From NCBI RefSeq assembly GCF_001682855.1, contig NZ_MAQW01000001.1:124001-188000 (forward strand): 64,000 nt of DNA. The letters run 5' to 3'. Of the stretch, positions 56,083 to 64,000 are shown one piece after another (positions within the stretch are counted from its first letter, which is position 1; each line of letters opens with the position of its first letter). Both the position numbers and the translations under genes were made by a program. The notes under the pieces are model-generated. The model had not been told where the DNA came from, searched no databases, and saw only the letters and a list, made by a program, of their open reading frames with translations. Source of the stretch: Bacillus sp. FJAT-27264 (GTDB taxonomy: Bacteria > Bacillota > Bacilli > Paenibacillales > Paenibacillaceae).

Positions 56083-56724
56083 ATGCCATCCGGAAGAGTC
56101 GTTATTTGGGCCGGTGGAGAGCTGTCTCCGGAACATTTGAATGTATTAGATGAAGAGGATTTTATTATCGGTGCCGATCGGGGCGCCTTATTCCTCATTA
56201 ACCATGGGATTACGCCGGATCTTGCGGTGGGAGATTTCGATTCTGTATCCCCGGAAGCCCTGCAAGAGATTAGGAACAGAAGCCGGGAGATCATTACCTG
56301 CGATGCAATAGACAAAGACCTGACCGATAGTGAGCTGGCGCTGGATTTGGCGCTGAACAGATCACCCTCATCGATCCTCATGCTGGGCGTCACCGGTTCC
56401 CGGGTTGATCATATGTTAGCCAGCATTCAAATGATGACACTGGCAATACAGCGCCAGGTAAGCTGTTCCATCATGGACAAGCACAATTATATTACCCTCA
56501 CAGGATCACATGTGCAGGTTGAGGAACGTGGTTACACCTATGTATCCCTGTTGCCCCTGACGCCCGAAGTGACAGGTATTACGCTGGAAGGCTTTCAATA
56601 TCCACTAAGCAATGCCACATTTAAGCTCGGACAGACACTTGGAGTAAGCAACAAACTGCTGGCTGCCTCCGGAACCGTAACCATCGAGAGCGGTCTGCTG
56701 CTGATTATTCAGAGTAAAGATTGA
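56083..56724 (+). CDS. thiN: Thiamine pyrophosphokinase
   Basis: 213 residues. VVIWAGGELSPEHL, FIIGADRGALFLINHGITPD, the DFDSVS motif, KDLTDSELALDLAL, GVTGSRVDHML; the C-terminal thiamine-binding part has the SNKLLAASGTVTI segment. It transfers pyrophosphate from ATP to thiamine, giving thiamine diphosphate, the cofactor of the pyruvate dehydrogenase encoded nearby. GGGGAGG precedes ATG 56083 by seven bases. A terminator follows. Confidence 0.94.
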   Translation: MPSGRVVIWAGGELSPEHLNVLDEEDFIIGADRGALFLINHGITPDLAVGDFDSVSPEALQEIRNRSREIITCDAIDKDLTDSELALDLALNRSPSSILMLGVTGSRVDHMLASIQMMTLAIQRQVSCSIMDKHNYITLTGSHVQVEERGYTYVSLLPLTPEVTGITLEGFQYPLSNATFKLGQTLGVSNKLLAASGTVTIESGLLLIIQSKD

Positions 56725-56779
56725 TCTACATAGTAGATTTAGAGACATGGTTGTAACTTTTAAAATGTACTACGATTAG

Positions 56780-56820
56780 GCCGAGAACCCTTTGCCGCTA
56801 AAGGGATTATCGGCTTTTTT
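56780..56820 (+). terminator. Rho-independent terminator of the thiamine pyrophosphokinase gene
   Basis: GCCGA (56780-56784) and TCGGC (56810-56814) with inner CCCTTT/AAAGGG pairing, followed by TTTTTT. Confidence 0.87.
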
Positions 56821-57020
56821 CATCCTATCATTTGTTGTAGATATTAATTTTTTGTAACTTTTAATCATTTTTTAATAAAACGCTTACAACCCTTGCCCCG
56901 TCTCTATTTGACCCACCTCTTCCAATATATAGGCGCTAGATTACCTGCTATACTACGAATCAGCGAAAGAAACAAAACAAAAAACGAAATAAAGAAATAA
57001 ACCTTGGAGGGATATACAAC

Positions 57021-57521
57021 ATGAATACACAACAATGGTTTAAAAAAGCAATTGTCATCGGGATGTGCACTACTATTGGCCTGTCTACGCTGGCTGCAAC
57101 TGAAATCGGCACACCACACGCCGCCGCAGCTACAGCGTCCAAAGGACAAAGTATTATTAATCTCGGTAAAAAATATATGGGCGTTCGTTATGAATTCGGA
57201 GCATCCACTTCAAGCACTCGTACCTTTGACTGCTCGTCGTTCACTAAGTATATTTTCGGAAAATACGGCGTAGATCTGCCCCGCACTTCTCAAGCCCAAG
57301 CGAAAGTCGGCAAATCCGTTTCCAAAGCTAATCTTCGTGTCGGGGACCTTATCTTCTTCTCCAGCGGCGGCAGAGCTACCGGCAAGAATGTCACTCACGT
57401 AGCTGTATATGCAGGTAATGGCAAGATTCTGCACACGTACGGTTCGCCAGGCGTCACAGTCTCAGATCTGAATTCCGGCAACTGGAAAAGAACTTATCTA
57501 TTCGCCCGCCGCGTACTGTAA
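57021..57521 (+). CDS. Exported NlpC/P60 peptidoglycan endopeptidase
   Basis: 166 residues: a signal peptide (about 1-38, AIVIGMCTTIGLSTLAATEI) and one NlpC/P60 domain. The catalytic Cys is in TFDCSSFTKYIFGKYGV, His in NVTHVAVYAGNG, and the third polar residue in the following KILHTYGSPG. It cleaves D-Glu-DAP or related bonds in peptide stems. No SH3 or LysM cell-wall-binding domain is present. GGAGGGATATACAAC precedes ATG 57021. Confidence 0.93.
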   Translation: MNTQQWFKKAIVIGMCTTIGLSTLAATEIGTPHAAAATASKGQSIINLGKKYMGVRYEFGASTSSTRTFDCSSFTKYIFGKYGVDLPRTSQAQAKVGKSVSKANLRVGDLIFFSSGGRATGKNVTHVAVYAGNGKILHTYGSPGVTVSDLNSGNWKRTYLFARRVL

Positions 57522-57564
57522 CAGCTCTAAAAATTAGAGTTTTGACTATGATAGAGGATTGGGT

Positions 57565-58317
57565 TCAGCATGTGGCGTCTCCGGGAGACGCCCTCATTAC
57601 ATAGCCGGATCCCCTTACCGTATGAATGAGTTTGTTCCGATAGCCCTTGTCCACCTTCAGGCGGATATGCCGGATATACACATCTACGACATTGGTGTCC
57701 GCCTCAAAATTATAGCCCCAGACCTGCTGCAAGATTTCGGTTCTGGGGCATATTTGCCCTGCATGTGCTGCCAGGTAATAGAGCAGGTCGAATTCCTTGC
57801 CTGTTAACTTCAGCTGTTGGCCATCTCGGTTCACATGCCGGCAGCCAGGGTCCAGAATTAGACCATCAATTTTTAAAAGATGATTCTTTCGGCGACGCCG
57901 TCCGCTGAGAATTAATAAATTTATGATCCGGCAGGTCAGTTCCCCTGTATGGATAGGATGGGACAGATAATCATTTGCCCCTGCCTTGAAGGCTGCTACC
58001 GCGCCTTCTCCAGAACCAGCTCCCGACATGACAAGTACGGGCAGATCCATTCCTTGGTCCCGTAGCTCGGCAATGAGCTGCCAGCCATTCCATTCATCAA
58101 CCCGCTTCAGCTCAGCCAGGAGCAGCATGGGCTCGCCCCCAGTTAATAATGAGCGAAGATCACTGAGATCTTCGCTCATTATTATTTCCAGGCCAGCTTC
58201 CTGCAAGGCCTGAAGGGCAGCGTCATGGTCTGTTTTTTCCAGCGTATAAGTCCTGCTGCTCGGCTCTTGTCCGCTGCTCTTCCGCTCTTCATCAAACCAT
58301 ACGATTCTCTCGTTCAC
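57565..58317 (-). CDS. OmpR-type response regulator with degenerate receiver
   Basis: 250 residues. The C-terminal winged helix is canonical (LTGKEFDLLYYLAAHAGQIC; WGYNFEADTNVVDVYIRHIR; TVRGSGYVMRA). The receiver domain (about 25-140) has LLLAELKRVDEWNGWQLI, where the phosphoacceptor Asp appears replaced by Glu, and YLSHPIHTGEL, where the conserved Lys is replaced by His. GTG 58317 is the preferred start (GGAGG nine bases upstream); the frame is open to 58404, where a terminator overlaps. No histidine kinase gene is adjacent. It is probably phosphorylation-independent or constitutively folded. Confidence 0.85.
   Translation of the reverse strand: MNERIVWFDEERKSSGQEPSSRTYTLEKTDHDAALQALQEAGLEIIMSEDLSDLRSLLTGGEPMLLLAELKRVDEWNGWQLIAELRDQGMDLPVLVMSGAGSGEGAVAAFKAGANDYLSHPIHTGELTCRIINLLILSGRRRRKNHLLKIDGLILDPGCRHVNRDGQQLKLTGKEFDLLYYLAAHAGQICPRTEILQQVWGYNFEADTNVVDVYIRHIRLKVDKGYRNKLIHTVRGSGYVMRASPGDATC
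58144..58184. repeat. Perfect 18-bp inverted repeat inside the response-regulator gene
   Basis: Arms 58144-58161 and 58167-58184 are exact reverse complements around a 5-base loop (TAATAATGAGC... / ...GCTCATTATTA). There is no T-run, and it lies within coding sequence. Confidence 0.9.
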
Positions 58318-58393
58318 TATTGCCGTCCTCCGCGTCACGACTTCATCGCTACCGGGCACCCCGGTACAGATAAGCCTAGCGTTCCCCATATAC

Positions 58394-58428
58394 AAAAAGA
58401 GCATTCCATCATCATCGATGGAATGCTC
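58394..58428 (-). terminator. Rho-independent terminator of the Dabb/ABC-F operon
   Basis: GAGCATTCCATC and GATGGAATGCTC (58399-58428) form a perfect 12-bp stem with a 6-base loop, followed on the minus strand by TTTTTG. Confidence 0.85.
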
Positions 58429-58501
58429 CCACTTTAATTTGTTGTTAGTTTCCTTTTACAACATCAATTTCTTGGAACTTCGCTACTTCTGTCTCCCACC
58501 G

Positions 58502-58753
58502 TTACTTAACAAATTCCTGATGGATGGGGTGATTCATGTAAGTATCAAAAGCTTCTTGGCCTTCAAACTCCATGCTGAAGCCAAAATGGAAATCGCATTT
58601 CGGGCTGACTTGACGCAGAACTTCGAATTCTTTTACCCCTGTAATAGAGGTCAAAATTCTCTCCCCATCCTTCAAAAAAGCCGCTGTCTCCGGTGCATCC
58701 ACCGGATATTTCAAGCTGAAGTAAACCATATGCCGCAGAATTCCGTTGTTCAT
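58502..58753 (-). CDS. Dabb (stress-responsive alpha/beta barrel) family protein
   Basis: 83 residues. ILRHMVYFSLKYP, FLKDGERILTSITGVKEFEV and FHFGFSMEFEGQEAFDTYMN with HPIHQEFV are the Dabb dimeric ferredoxin-like pattern. Function is not established; it is often a small oxygenase-like or stress protein. GGGGAGG precedes ATG 58753. It begins 20 bases after the ABC-F stop and is cotranscribed. Confidence 0.9.
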   Translation of the reverse strand: MNNGILRHMVYFSLKYPVDAPETAAFLKDGERILTSITGVKEFEVLRQVSPKCDFHFGFSMEFEGQEAFDTYMNHPIHQEFVK

Positions 58754-58773
58754 GTTATTTGCCTCCCCATTAT

Positions 58774-60327
58774 TTATACAGACTGTGACGACCATTGCTC
58801 AACATCCCAAGTCTTCGTTACCCAGTCTTCATAGAAGTCCGGTTCGTGGGACACGAGCAGAACAGTCCCTTTGTATTCCTGCAATGCACGTTTCAATTCT
58901 GCTTTGGCGATCACATCAAGGTGATTGGTCGGCTCATCAAACAGCACCCAATTGCTCTCACGCATCAGCAGCTTACACAAACGTACCTTAGCTTGTTCTC
59001 CACCACTTAACATACTGAGAGGACGGGTAATGTGTTCATTTTTCAAGCCACAGCGGGCCAAGTGCGCACGTACCTCGTGCTGGTTAAGGCTGGAGAACTC
59101 GTTCCATACATCATCAATCGGCGTAATATTCGCCGCCTTGACCTCTTGCTGGAAGTAGGCTGGTGTAAGGTAATCACCGAGATACGTTTTGCCGCTGTAT
59201 GCCGGAATTACGCCGAGAATCGTCTTCAGTAGTGTGGATTTACCGACACCGTTGCAGCCGACAATGGCAATCTTCTCACCGCGTTCAATGGTCATATTCA
59301 ACTTCGGCAGAAGCGGGCGATCATAGCCGATCTCGAAATCAATGCCTTCGAAGACTGTTTTACCGCTGGCCCGTGATTCCTTGAAGACGAAGGTCGGTTT
59401 AGCCGCTTCATCTGGCCGGTCGATTCTTTCCATCCGATCCAATTGCTTCTCGCGGCTCTTGGCCCGGCCGGAAGTTGAAGCACGTGCTTTATTACGCTGA
59501 ATGAAATCCTCTTGCTTTTTGATGAACTCCTGCTGCTTCGTATAAGCTTCGATATGCTGGCTCTTGTTCAGTTCTGCCATCTCAAGGAAACGCTCATAGT
59601 TCCCGGTATAACGGGTCAGCTTCGTAAACTCCAGATGATAGACCACGTTCACGACCTTGTTCATGAATTCCGTATCATGGGAGATCAGAATAAAGGCGTA
59701 CGGATATTGCTTCAAGTAATTGGTAAGCCAGTCGATATGTTCCACATCGAGATAGTTGGTAGGCTCATCAAGAAGCAGTACGCTAGGCTTCTCAAGAAGT
59801 AGCTTGGCCAAAAGTACCTTGGTCCGCTGCCCCCCGCTCAAAGAAGCCACGTCACGATCCAGGCCAATCGCGGACAAGCCGAGACCATTCCCCATCTCTT
59901 CTACCTTCACATCGATCAGATAGAAGTCGCCGATCTCCAGCTCCTCTTGAATCTCACCCATCTGCTCCAGCAGCACTTCAAGCTCTTCAGGTGTGGCTTC
60001 ACCCATCTTGTCGGTAATGGCCATCATATCCTGCTCCAGTTGCAGCAGCGGGAGGAAGGCATCTTTCAACACATCACGTATGGTTTTACCGGGCGTCAGC
60101 TTGGTATGTTGATCCAGATAGCCGTAGCGCACACGCGGCGTCCATTCTACTTTACCGCTATCTTTCAACAGCTTTCCTGTCAAAATATTCATCAATGTCG
60201 ATTTGCCTACACCATTCGCTCCAACCAATCCGACATGCTCGCCGGCCAACAGCCGGAACGATACATCCTTGAACAACTGGCGTTCACCGAAATTGTGGGC
60301 AACCTCTTCTACTGTCAATAAACTCAT
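58774..60327 (-). CDS. ABC-F family ATPase (ribosome-associated type)
   Basis: 517 residues, two ABC domains and no membrane part. Walker A GANGVGKST and GCNGVGKST, signatures LSGGQRTKVLLAKLLL and LSGGEQAKVRLCKLLM, Walker B LLLDEPTN and LFDEPTNH, with a charged linker between (KKQEDFIQRNKARASTSGRA). The family includes translation factors and antibiotic-resistance proteins (YbiT/YkpA-like); the linker length and sequence would decide, and no resistance-specific motif is evident. Confidence 0.92.
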   Translation of the reverse strand: MSLLTVEEVAHNFGERQLFKDVSFRLLAGEHVGLVGANGVGKSTLMNILTGKLLKDSGKVEWTPRVRYGYLDQHTKLTPGKTIRDVLKDAFLPLLQLEQDMMAITDKMGEATPEELEVLLEQMGEIQEELEIGDFYLIDVKVEEMGNGLGLSAIGLDRDVASLSGGQRTKVLLAKLLLEKPSVLLLDEPTNYLDVEHIDWLTNYLKQYPYAFILISHDTEFMNKVVNVVYHLEFTKLTRYTGNYERFLEMAELNKSQHIEAYTKQQEFIKKQEDFIQRNKARASTSGRAKSREKQLDRMERIDRPDEAAKPTFVFKESRASGKTVFEGIDFEIGYDRPLLPKLNMTIERGEKIAIVGCNGVGKSTLLKTILGVIPAYSGKTYLGDYLTPAYFQQEVKAANITPIDDVWNEFSSLNQHEVRAHLARCGLKNEHITRPLSMLSGGEQAKVRLCKLLMRESNWVLFDEPTNHLDVIAKAELKRALQEYKGTVLLVSHEPDFYEDWVTKTWDVEQWSSQSV

Positions 60328-60519
60328 AACTTCTCTGCAAGCTCCTATCTATATTTTAAAATGAGGCGAGATTGCGTAACATACAACGATTCATTTTAGC
60401 ATAAGTATGCGTCACTCTGACACAGAAAATTAAATAAGACAAACTTAAGACCCTCACTTAAGGCTATCTTCACTGCGGTGAATATTTGGACTTCCGGTCG
60501 CAGTTGTGCCCAGATTTCT

Positions 60520-60615
60520 TAGATTAAACCGCTTCTCGCGGTTGAAATCCGGCGAGAGCCTATGCCTCCGATGTAAGCTTTCCACAGGAAAGCTTACAGG
60601 CGAGCGCTTCGCTCC
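60520..60615. repeat. Structured noncoding element with three consecutive hairpins
   Basis: AACCGC/GCGGTT (60527-60543), GTAAGCTTTCC/GGAAAGCTTAC (60573-60597, perfect 11 bp, loop ACA) and GAGCG/CGCTC (60602-60614) follow in series inside the gap 60328-60656. Its look is that of a REP-like or dispersed intergenic element. It lies 3' of the kinase gene and may also stop transcription. Confidence 0.6.
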
Positions 60616-60656
60616 TACAGTTCCAAACCTTCCCCTCCGTTCCTTCTTGCTTTTAA

Positions 60657-62159
60657 TTAATGCCTTTTCCCGCGAAAAAGAACACTGCGCCGCTGCGTCG
60701 TCCGCATGGCTATGGCTTCCTTCAGTATCCCCTCCAGCACATCACCAAGCCTTCCCTTCGAGCGGAAAGGATCATGCTGCAGAGGCAATGCGTACACCTC
60801 GGCTGTACCTAGCGCCTTCTGCAGCAGTACAGCAGCGTTGTCTCCAGCCAGCGGCAGAACCACCTTCCAGCCAAGCTGTGGCTCAAGACGACGCCGGTGC
60901 AGCCAATGCAGCAGCTCCCCGAGCCGCCAGTCTGCCCCTGAAGCAATCAGCAGCGGCACATCGCCCTGATTGAATTCTTCGAGAGCTCCCTCTTCGCTGG
61001 CGGTTCCAAGGTCCAGTACAATGAAAGAATAATCGCCCTCTGGGAGCCTGCTGCTCCCTTTATCTGGACAACTCCAGTAATGAACGTTGTTCCACACAAA
61101 AGATGGAACAGCGTTCATACCATTTGGAATGAGTTCCTGCTCCTGCACCATCGCATAAAGATTATGGAACACCGCGCCATCCCGGGAGCCGTCAACCCAG
61201 GCCGTGAGACCGTATCTGGACAGGCGAGCTGCTACAGCTAATGAAGTATGGGTCGTCCCAAGCCCACTTGCTGTACCAGCCAGCGACACTACAACTGCAT
61301 CCGTCACGCGTGAAGTCGGGTGTGAAGGTGTCTCCTCTACTCGAGTTCGGCCACTGAGATCTAGCGAAGTCAACGCTTCCAGTACCGAAGCAGCGCTGGG
61401 GTACCTCTCTTCGGGGCGCTGCCGGAGCAATCGGCGCAGAACGGGAATGAATTCGGGAGGGACGACGCCCTGCAGCCTGGACTCCATACCTGGCTCCCAG
61501 CTGCAATATTTGCCCCCGGTGACCAAATGGAGCAGCAGAGCGCCAAGGCCATAGAGGTCGGAGACCGGCTGGCTCTGCCCGGCATATTGCTCTTGCGCAG
61601 CAAAGCCCACAGTCCCCAGCTTACTCGTATCGCCGTCCCCTGAGCGTCCATAGTTTCGGGCAATGCCAAAATCGATCAGCACCAATTCATGCTGCCCTGT
61701 AACCATAATATTGGACGGTTTCAGATCCCGATAGATAATCGGTGTAGGTAGATTATGCAGGTACTTCAGCACTTCAAGCAGCTGCATGGCATACTGGATC
61801 ACCCGATCCCAAGGCAGTGGTCCCGGGTGAAGCTCCAGATAACGGCTCAATGTTACCCCATCGATATAATCCATCACCAGATAAGAATATCCGTCTTTAT
61901 CGGGTGGGTAGAAATCAGTCACTCGCGGTAGCCTGGGATGATTCAAGGAAATCAGCAGCTCCGCCTCGGCTACAATATCACCAGAAGCATATTCTGTTAT
62001 GCCTGGGCTTACACTTTCCTTCACCGCCCACCACTTGCCTGGCAGCCGCAGGTCTTCGGCCAGATACACATGGCTCATCCCCCCGGACCCAATGAGCTCT
62101 ACGACCCGATAACGTCCCTCAATCATTCGTCCTACTGTTAGCTTTGATGGATACAGCAT
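60657..62159 (-). CDS. Ser/Thr protein kinase fused to a degenerate ParA/CpaE-like domain
   Basis: 500 residues. Residues about 14-260 are a bacterial Hanks-type kinase: GSGGMSHVYLAEDL (glycine loop), VKES (Lys), YRDLKPSNIM (catalytic Asp), IDFGIARN (DFG), and GTVGFAAQEQY in the activation segment. The second half (about 285-500) begins VVSLAGTASGLGTTHTSLAV and continues LTAWVDGSRDG, YSFIVLDLGTASEEG and LIASGADWRLGELLHWLHRR, the layout of a CpaE/TadZ/MinD Walker-A ATPase, but the P-loop lacks the usual GKT lysines. No membrane segment is present, so the protein is probably soluble. ATG 62159 follows AAGGAGAGGTG. Confidence 0.85.
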   Translation of the reverse strand: MLYPSKLTVGRMIEGRYRVVELIGSGGMSHVYLAEDLRLPGKWWAVKESVSPGITEYASGDIVAEAELLISLNHPRLPRVTDFYPPDKDGYSYLVMDYIDGVTLSRYLELHPGPLPWDRVIQYAMQLLEVLKYLHNLPTPIIYRDLKPSNIMVTGQHELVLIDFGIARNYGRSGDGDTSKLGTVGFAAQEQYAGQSQPVSDLYGLGALLLHLVTGGKYCSWEPGMESRLQGVVPPEFIPVLRRLLRQRPEERYPSAASVLEALTSLDLSGRTRVEETPSHPTSRVTDAVVVSLAGTASGLGTTHTSLAVAARLSRYGLTAWVDGSRDGAVFHNLYAMVQEQELIPNGMNAVPSFVWNNVHYWSCPDKGSSRLPEGDYSFIVLDLGTASEEGALEEFNQGDVPLLIASGADWRLGELLHWLHRRRLEPQLGWKVVLPLAGDNAAVLLQKALGTAEVYALPLQHDPFRSKGRLGDVLEGILKEAIAMRTTQRRSVLFRGKRH

Positions 62160-62220
62160 ATAGACACCTCTCCTTAAAAACGGCTCAAGACCAGCATTAG
62201 TGCTTGAACCATAAAAATAT

Positions 62221-62278
62221 AAAAAAAGCACCACCGCTGACGCAATACCGGCGGTACGCCGGTCATCAACGGGATGCT
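62221..62278 (-). terminator. Composite rho-independent terminator after the methyltransferase
   Basis: An inner perfect ACCGGCG/CGCCGGT hairpin is nested in an outer stem (AGCATC... / ...GGTGGTGCT, with wobble pairs), followed by TTTTTTT on the minus strand (62221-62227). Confidence 0.7.
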
Positions 62279-62305
62279 TTCCCAGAAAATAAAATAATAA
62301 TGTAG

Positions 62306-63370
62306 TTAATACTTAATCATATAAAGTGTAATTTCATCACGGTTATGGAACAGCTGCTTCGCGCGCTGAATCTGCATGCGCTCGCTCTCGAACATAGCGA
62401 TAAGCTCCTTAATCAGCGCAAGTGGCTTCTTGTGCATCAGCTTCACTGTCACGATGGCAGTACCTCCAGGAGCCAAGCTGTGCAGTTGTGATGTCACAAG
62501 CTTCGCCATCAGCTTAGGGCTCCAGCTCATATCGCAAACGAATAAATCAAATTCATGATCTTTGAACTTCACATCTCCGGCGTTCTTGCGCAGCACCTTT
62601 AGACCAGGAGCGTTACGCAGAGAAGCGTGCATTAATGCCGGATCTACAGCTGTGACCTTTATGCCACGTTCCAGAAGGAATGAGGTCCAGCCGCCCGGCG
62701 ATGCGCCGATATCCACGGCATTGCGGAAGCTCGCAAATGGAATGCCGAACTCCTTCTCCGCTTCCATCAGCTTGAATTTAGCGCGGGAGATTTGCCCGTC
62801 TTCCTTACGGAAGCGGATCGCTCCACCGTTCCAGCTGGAGAGGTTGTCCTCCGGCCGTGAAACCCCGGCGTACAAGGCATCCTTGGTCGCGTAAACGGAA
62901 ATGACCCACTCCGGATCCTGCACCGTGAACTCAGCATCAAGGTTATGCAGTTCTCCCTGAATCCATTCGCGCAGCTCACCAGGACTCTCCTCCCAGAAGC
63001 AATCAGCGCTCTTGCGGACGTGTAGCGCCACCTTCACACCTTCCAGCTCACTGCGGCGGCTCAAATAGGTGGCCAGACGCTGTAATGCTTCCATACTACC
63101 CTCGTCCTGAAATTGCACAGGCTGAATATGCCGCAAAAAGATCGGCGGCTGCTGTGCCAGCAGTCCGGCCACATCCTCAGGCTCCGCCTGAAGGGTAGCC
63201 AAAAAAATTTCACCTGGCAGCAACAGCGTGCTTTTCACAGCCCCGAACAAACGGCGCAATTCTTCCTGCGCATAGGGCGCAAAACCATGATTGGCAGTAC
63301 AAATATAACGTGAAAACACTTCTTCCAAAACAGTTTCCTGCTCCGCTCTATCTTCTATCAAGTTGTTCAA
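62306..63370 (-). CDS. FtsJ-fold rRNA methyltransferase-like protein
   Basis: 354 residues. The C-terminal half is a FtsJ/RrmJ-type SAM domain: AVDIGASPGGWTSFLLERGI (motif I), VTAVDPA, FDLFVCDMSWSPKL and VTVKLMHKKP (catalytic Lys/Asp residues), ending DEITLYMIKY. The N-terminal 170 residues (ICTANHGFAPYAQEELRRLF; RHIQPVQFQ) resemble a THUMP-like RNA-binding region, so it is close to RlmM-type 2'-O-methyltransferases acting on 23S rRNA. The exact target is inferred from the fold only. Its start overlaps the ABC ATPase stop by four bases (ATGA). Confidence 0.83.
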   Translation of the reverse strand: MNNLIEDRAEQETVLEEVFSRYICTANHGFAPYAQEELRRLFGAVKSTLLLPGEIFLATLQAEPEDVAGLLAQQPPIFLRHIQPVQFQDEGSMEALQRLATYLSRRSELEGVKVALHVRKSADCFWEESPGELREWIQGELHNLDAEFTVQDPEWVISVYATKDALYAGVSRPEDNLSSWNGGAIRFRKEDGQISRAKFKLMEAEKEFGIPFASFRNAVDIGASPGGWTSFLLERGIKVTAVDPALMHASLRNAPGLKVLRKNAGDVKFKDHEFDLFVCDMSWSPKLMAKLVTSQLHSLAPGGTAIVTVKLMHKKPLALIKELIAMFESERMQIQRAKQLFHNRDEITLYMIKY

Positions 63371-64000
63371 ATGGATTTGCCTCCAGGTCTAATTTTTATC
63401 CAGGGACGACCGTTTTCCCATTCCACGTGGACAGGGATATCATAGGTCGCCCTAATCATCTCGTCCGTCAATACTTCTCCCTTGCGGCCGGAGCCGGCCA
63501 GCTTCCCGTCCTTGATCAACGCCACATGACTGAACAGCGGCACGATCTCTTCAATATGATGCGTCACATATACCACTGTAACTTTGCGCTGTCTCAGCTT
63601 GTCCACTTCGTCCAGCATTTTCTCCCGTTCGTACAGATCGAGTCCCGCACAAGGTTCATCCATGACGAGCAGCTTGGGATCAGCCATCAAACAACGGGCC
63701 AACATAACCTTCTTGCGCTCTCCTTGCGAAAGTGTCCCCAATGAATGGAACGCAAGCGCGCCAAGATTCATATCTTTTAGCAGGGCGAGGGCTCGTTCCT
63801 TTACATCCTCCGGGATACTCTGGTAGAAACGCAAAAAAGCATACGCTCCAGTTGCCACGACTTCCCACACCGGATCGCTGAGCGACAGCTTCTCCATCAG
63901 GGAAGGTCCGATATAACCAATCTCCTTCCGCACTTCGCGCAGATCGCATTGTCCGTAAAGATTGCCAAGAACCTCGATTGTGCCACTACTAGGAAACATA
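63367..64000 (-). CDS. ABC transporter ATP-binding protein (5' end outside window)
   Basis: The C-terminal 210 residues of an ABC ATPase. The signature is LSQGERKKVMLARCLM, Walker B is LLVMDEPCAGLD, and the H-loop is VTHHIEEI. Walker A lies past the right edge. LSQGE and the closing region (GRPWIKIRPGG) suggest a YlmA/ModF-type single ATPase, commonly encoded without a cognate permease; that is a resemblance only. It is translationally coupled to the following methyltransferase gene. Confidence 0.9.
   Translation of the reverse strand, partial: MFPSSGTIEVLGNLYGQCDLREVRKEIGYIGPSLMEKLSLSDPVWEVVATGAYAFLRFYQSIPEDVKERALALLKDMNLGALAFHSLGTLSQGERKKVMLARCLMADPKLLVMDEPCAGLDLYEREKMLDEVDKLRQRKVTVVYVTHHIEEIVPLFSHVALIKDGKLAGSGRKGEVLTDEMIRATYDIPVHVEWENGRPWIKIRPGGKSI

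Overview
The window looks like a chromosomal segment of a low-to-mid G+C Firmicute, most likely Paenibacillus or a close relative in the Paenibacillaceae. The clues are strong AGGAGG-type ribosome binding sites, frequent GTG/TTG starts, two T-box leaders, a Gram-positive pdhABCD operon, a thyA-dfrA pair, racE, an ABC-F protein, and an AraC regulator between two Gfo/Idh oxidoreductases. The genus is inferred from gene content and style; no marker gene here proves it. Most genes lie on the minus strand.

Layout. 1-4.5 kb: the end of an ABC ATPase and an MFS permease (minus), divergent from an ArsR-type regulator, a HAD hydrolase and a membrane-anchored DsbA-like protein (plus). 4.6-6.6 kb: a compact RNA-repair cassette of a small ORF, a polynucleotide kinase fused to an HD phosphohydrolase, and a minimal RNA ligase. 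6.7-10 kb: an ECF sigma/anti-sigma pair and a lone trpB. 10.1-13.9 kb: a minus-strand operon of two leucine-rich-repeat-like proteins, a small frameshifted gene and an ankyrin protein. 14-25 kb: an accessory, decaying region. A 56-bp sequence with inverted ends occurs five times at identical length, and between the copies lie short modules (VOC protein, WYL regulator, GNAT, two-component remnant, hydrolase remnant, GT8 glycosyltransferase plus nucleotidyltransferase). Beyond them lie a dead serine recombinase and a dead beta-lactamase. Several of these genes keep both ends but have lost the middle.

25-38 kb: a TetR regulator with two operator-like palindromes, topB, racE, the Gfo/Idh-AraC-Gfo/Idh operon, a large serine hydrolase, and a GntR/membrane-protein operon headed by a perfect 35-bp inverted repeat. 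38-49 kb: small membrane-anchored proteins, a frameshifted gene, a methyltransferase preceded by a T-box, proS with its own T-box, gltD, dfrA and thyA. 49-64 kb: the pyruvate dehydrogenase operon with a clear promoter, an esterase, a low-molecular-weight phosphatase, thiamine pyrophosphokinase, an NlpC/P60 hydrolase, a response regulator with a degenerate receiver, Dabb and ABC-F genes, a Ser/Thr kinase fused to a degenerate ParA/CpaE-like domain, an FtsJ-type rRNA methyltransferase-like gene, and a second ABC ATPase cut by the window edge.

Functional links visible here: thyA-dfrA (dTMP synthesis and folate recycling), pdhABCD (pyruvate to acetyl-CoA), kinase-phosphatase-ligase (RNA end healing and sealing), and the sigma/anti-sigma pair. 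The best candidates for something undescribed are the 56-bp repeat array, the RNA-repair cassette, the kinase/pseudo-ParA fusion, and the T-box that controls a methyltransferase rather than an amino-acid gene.
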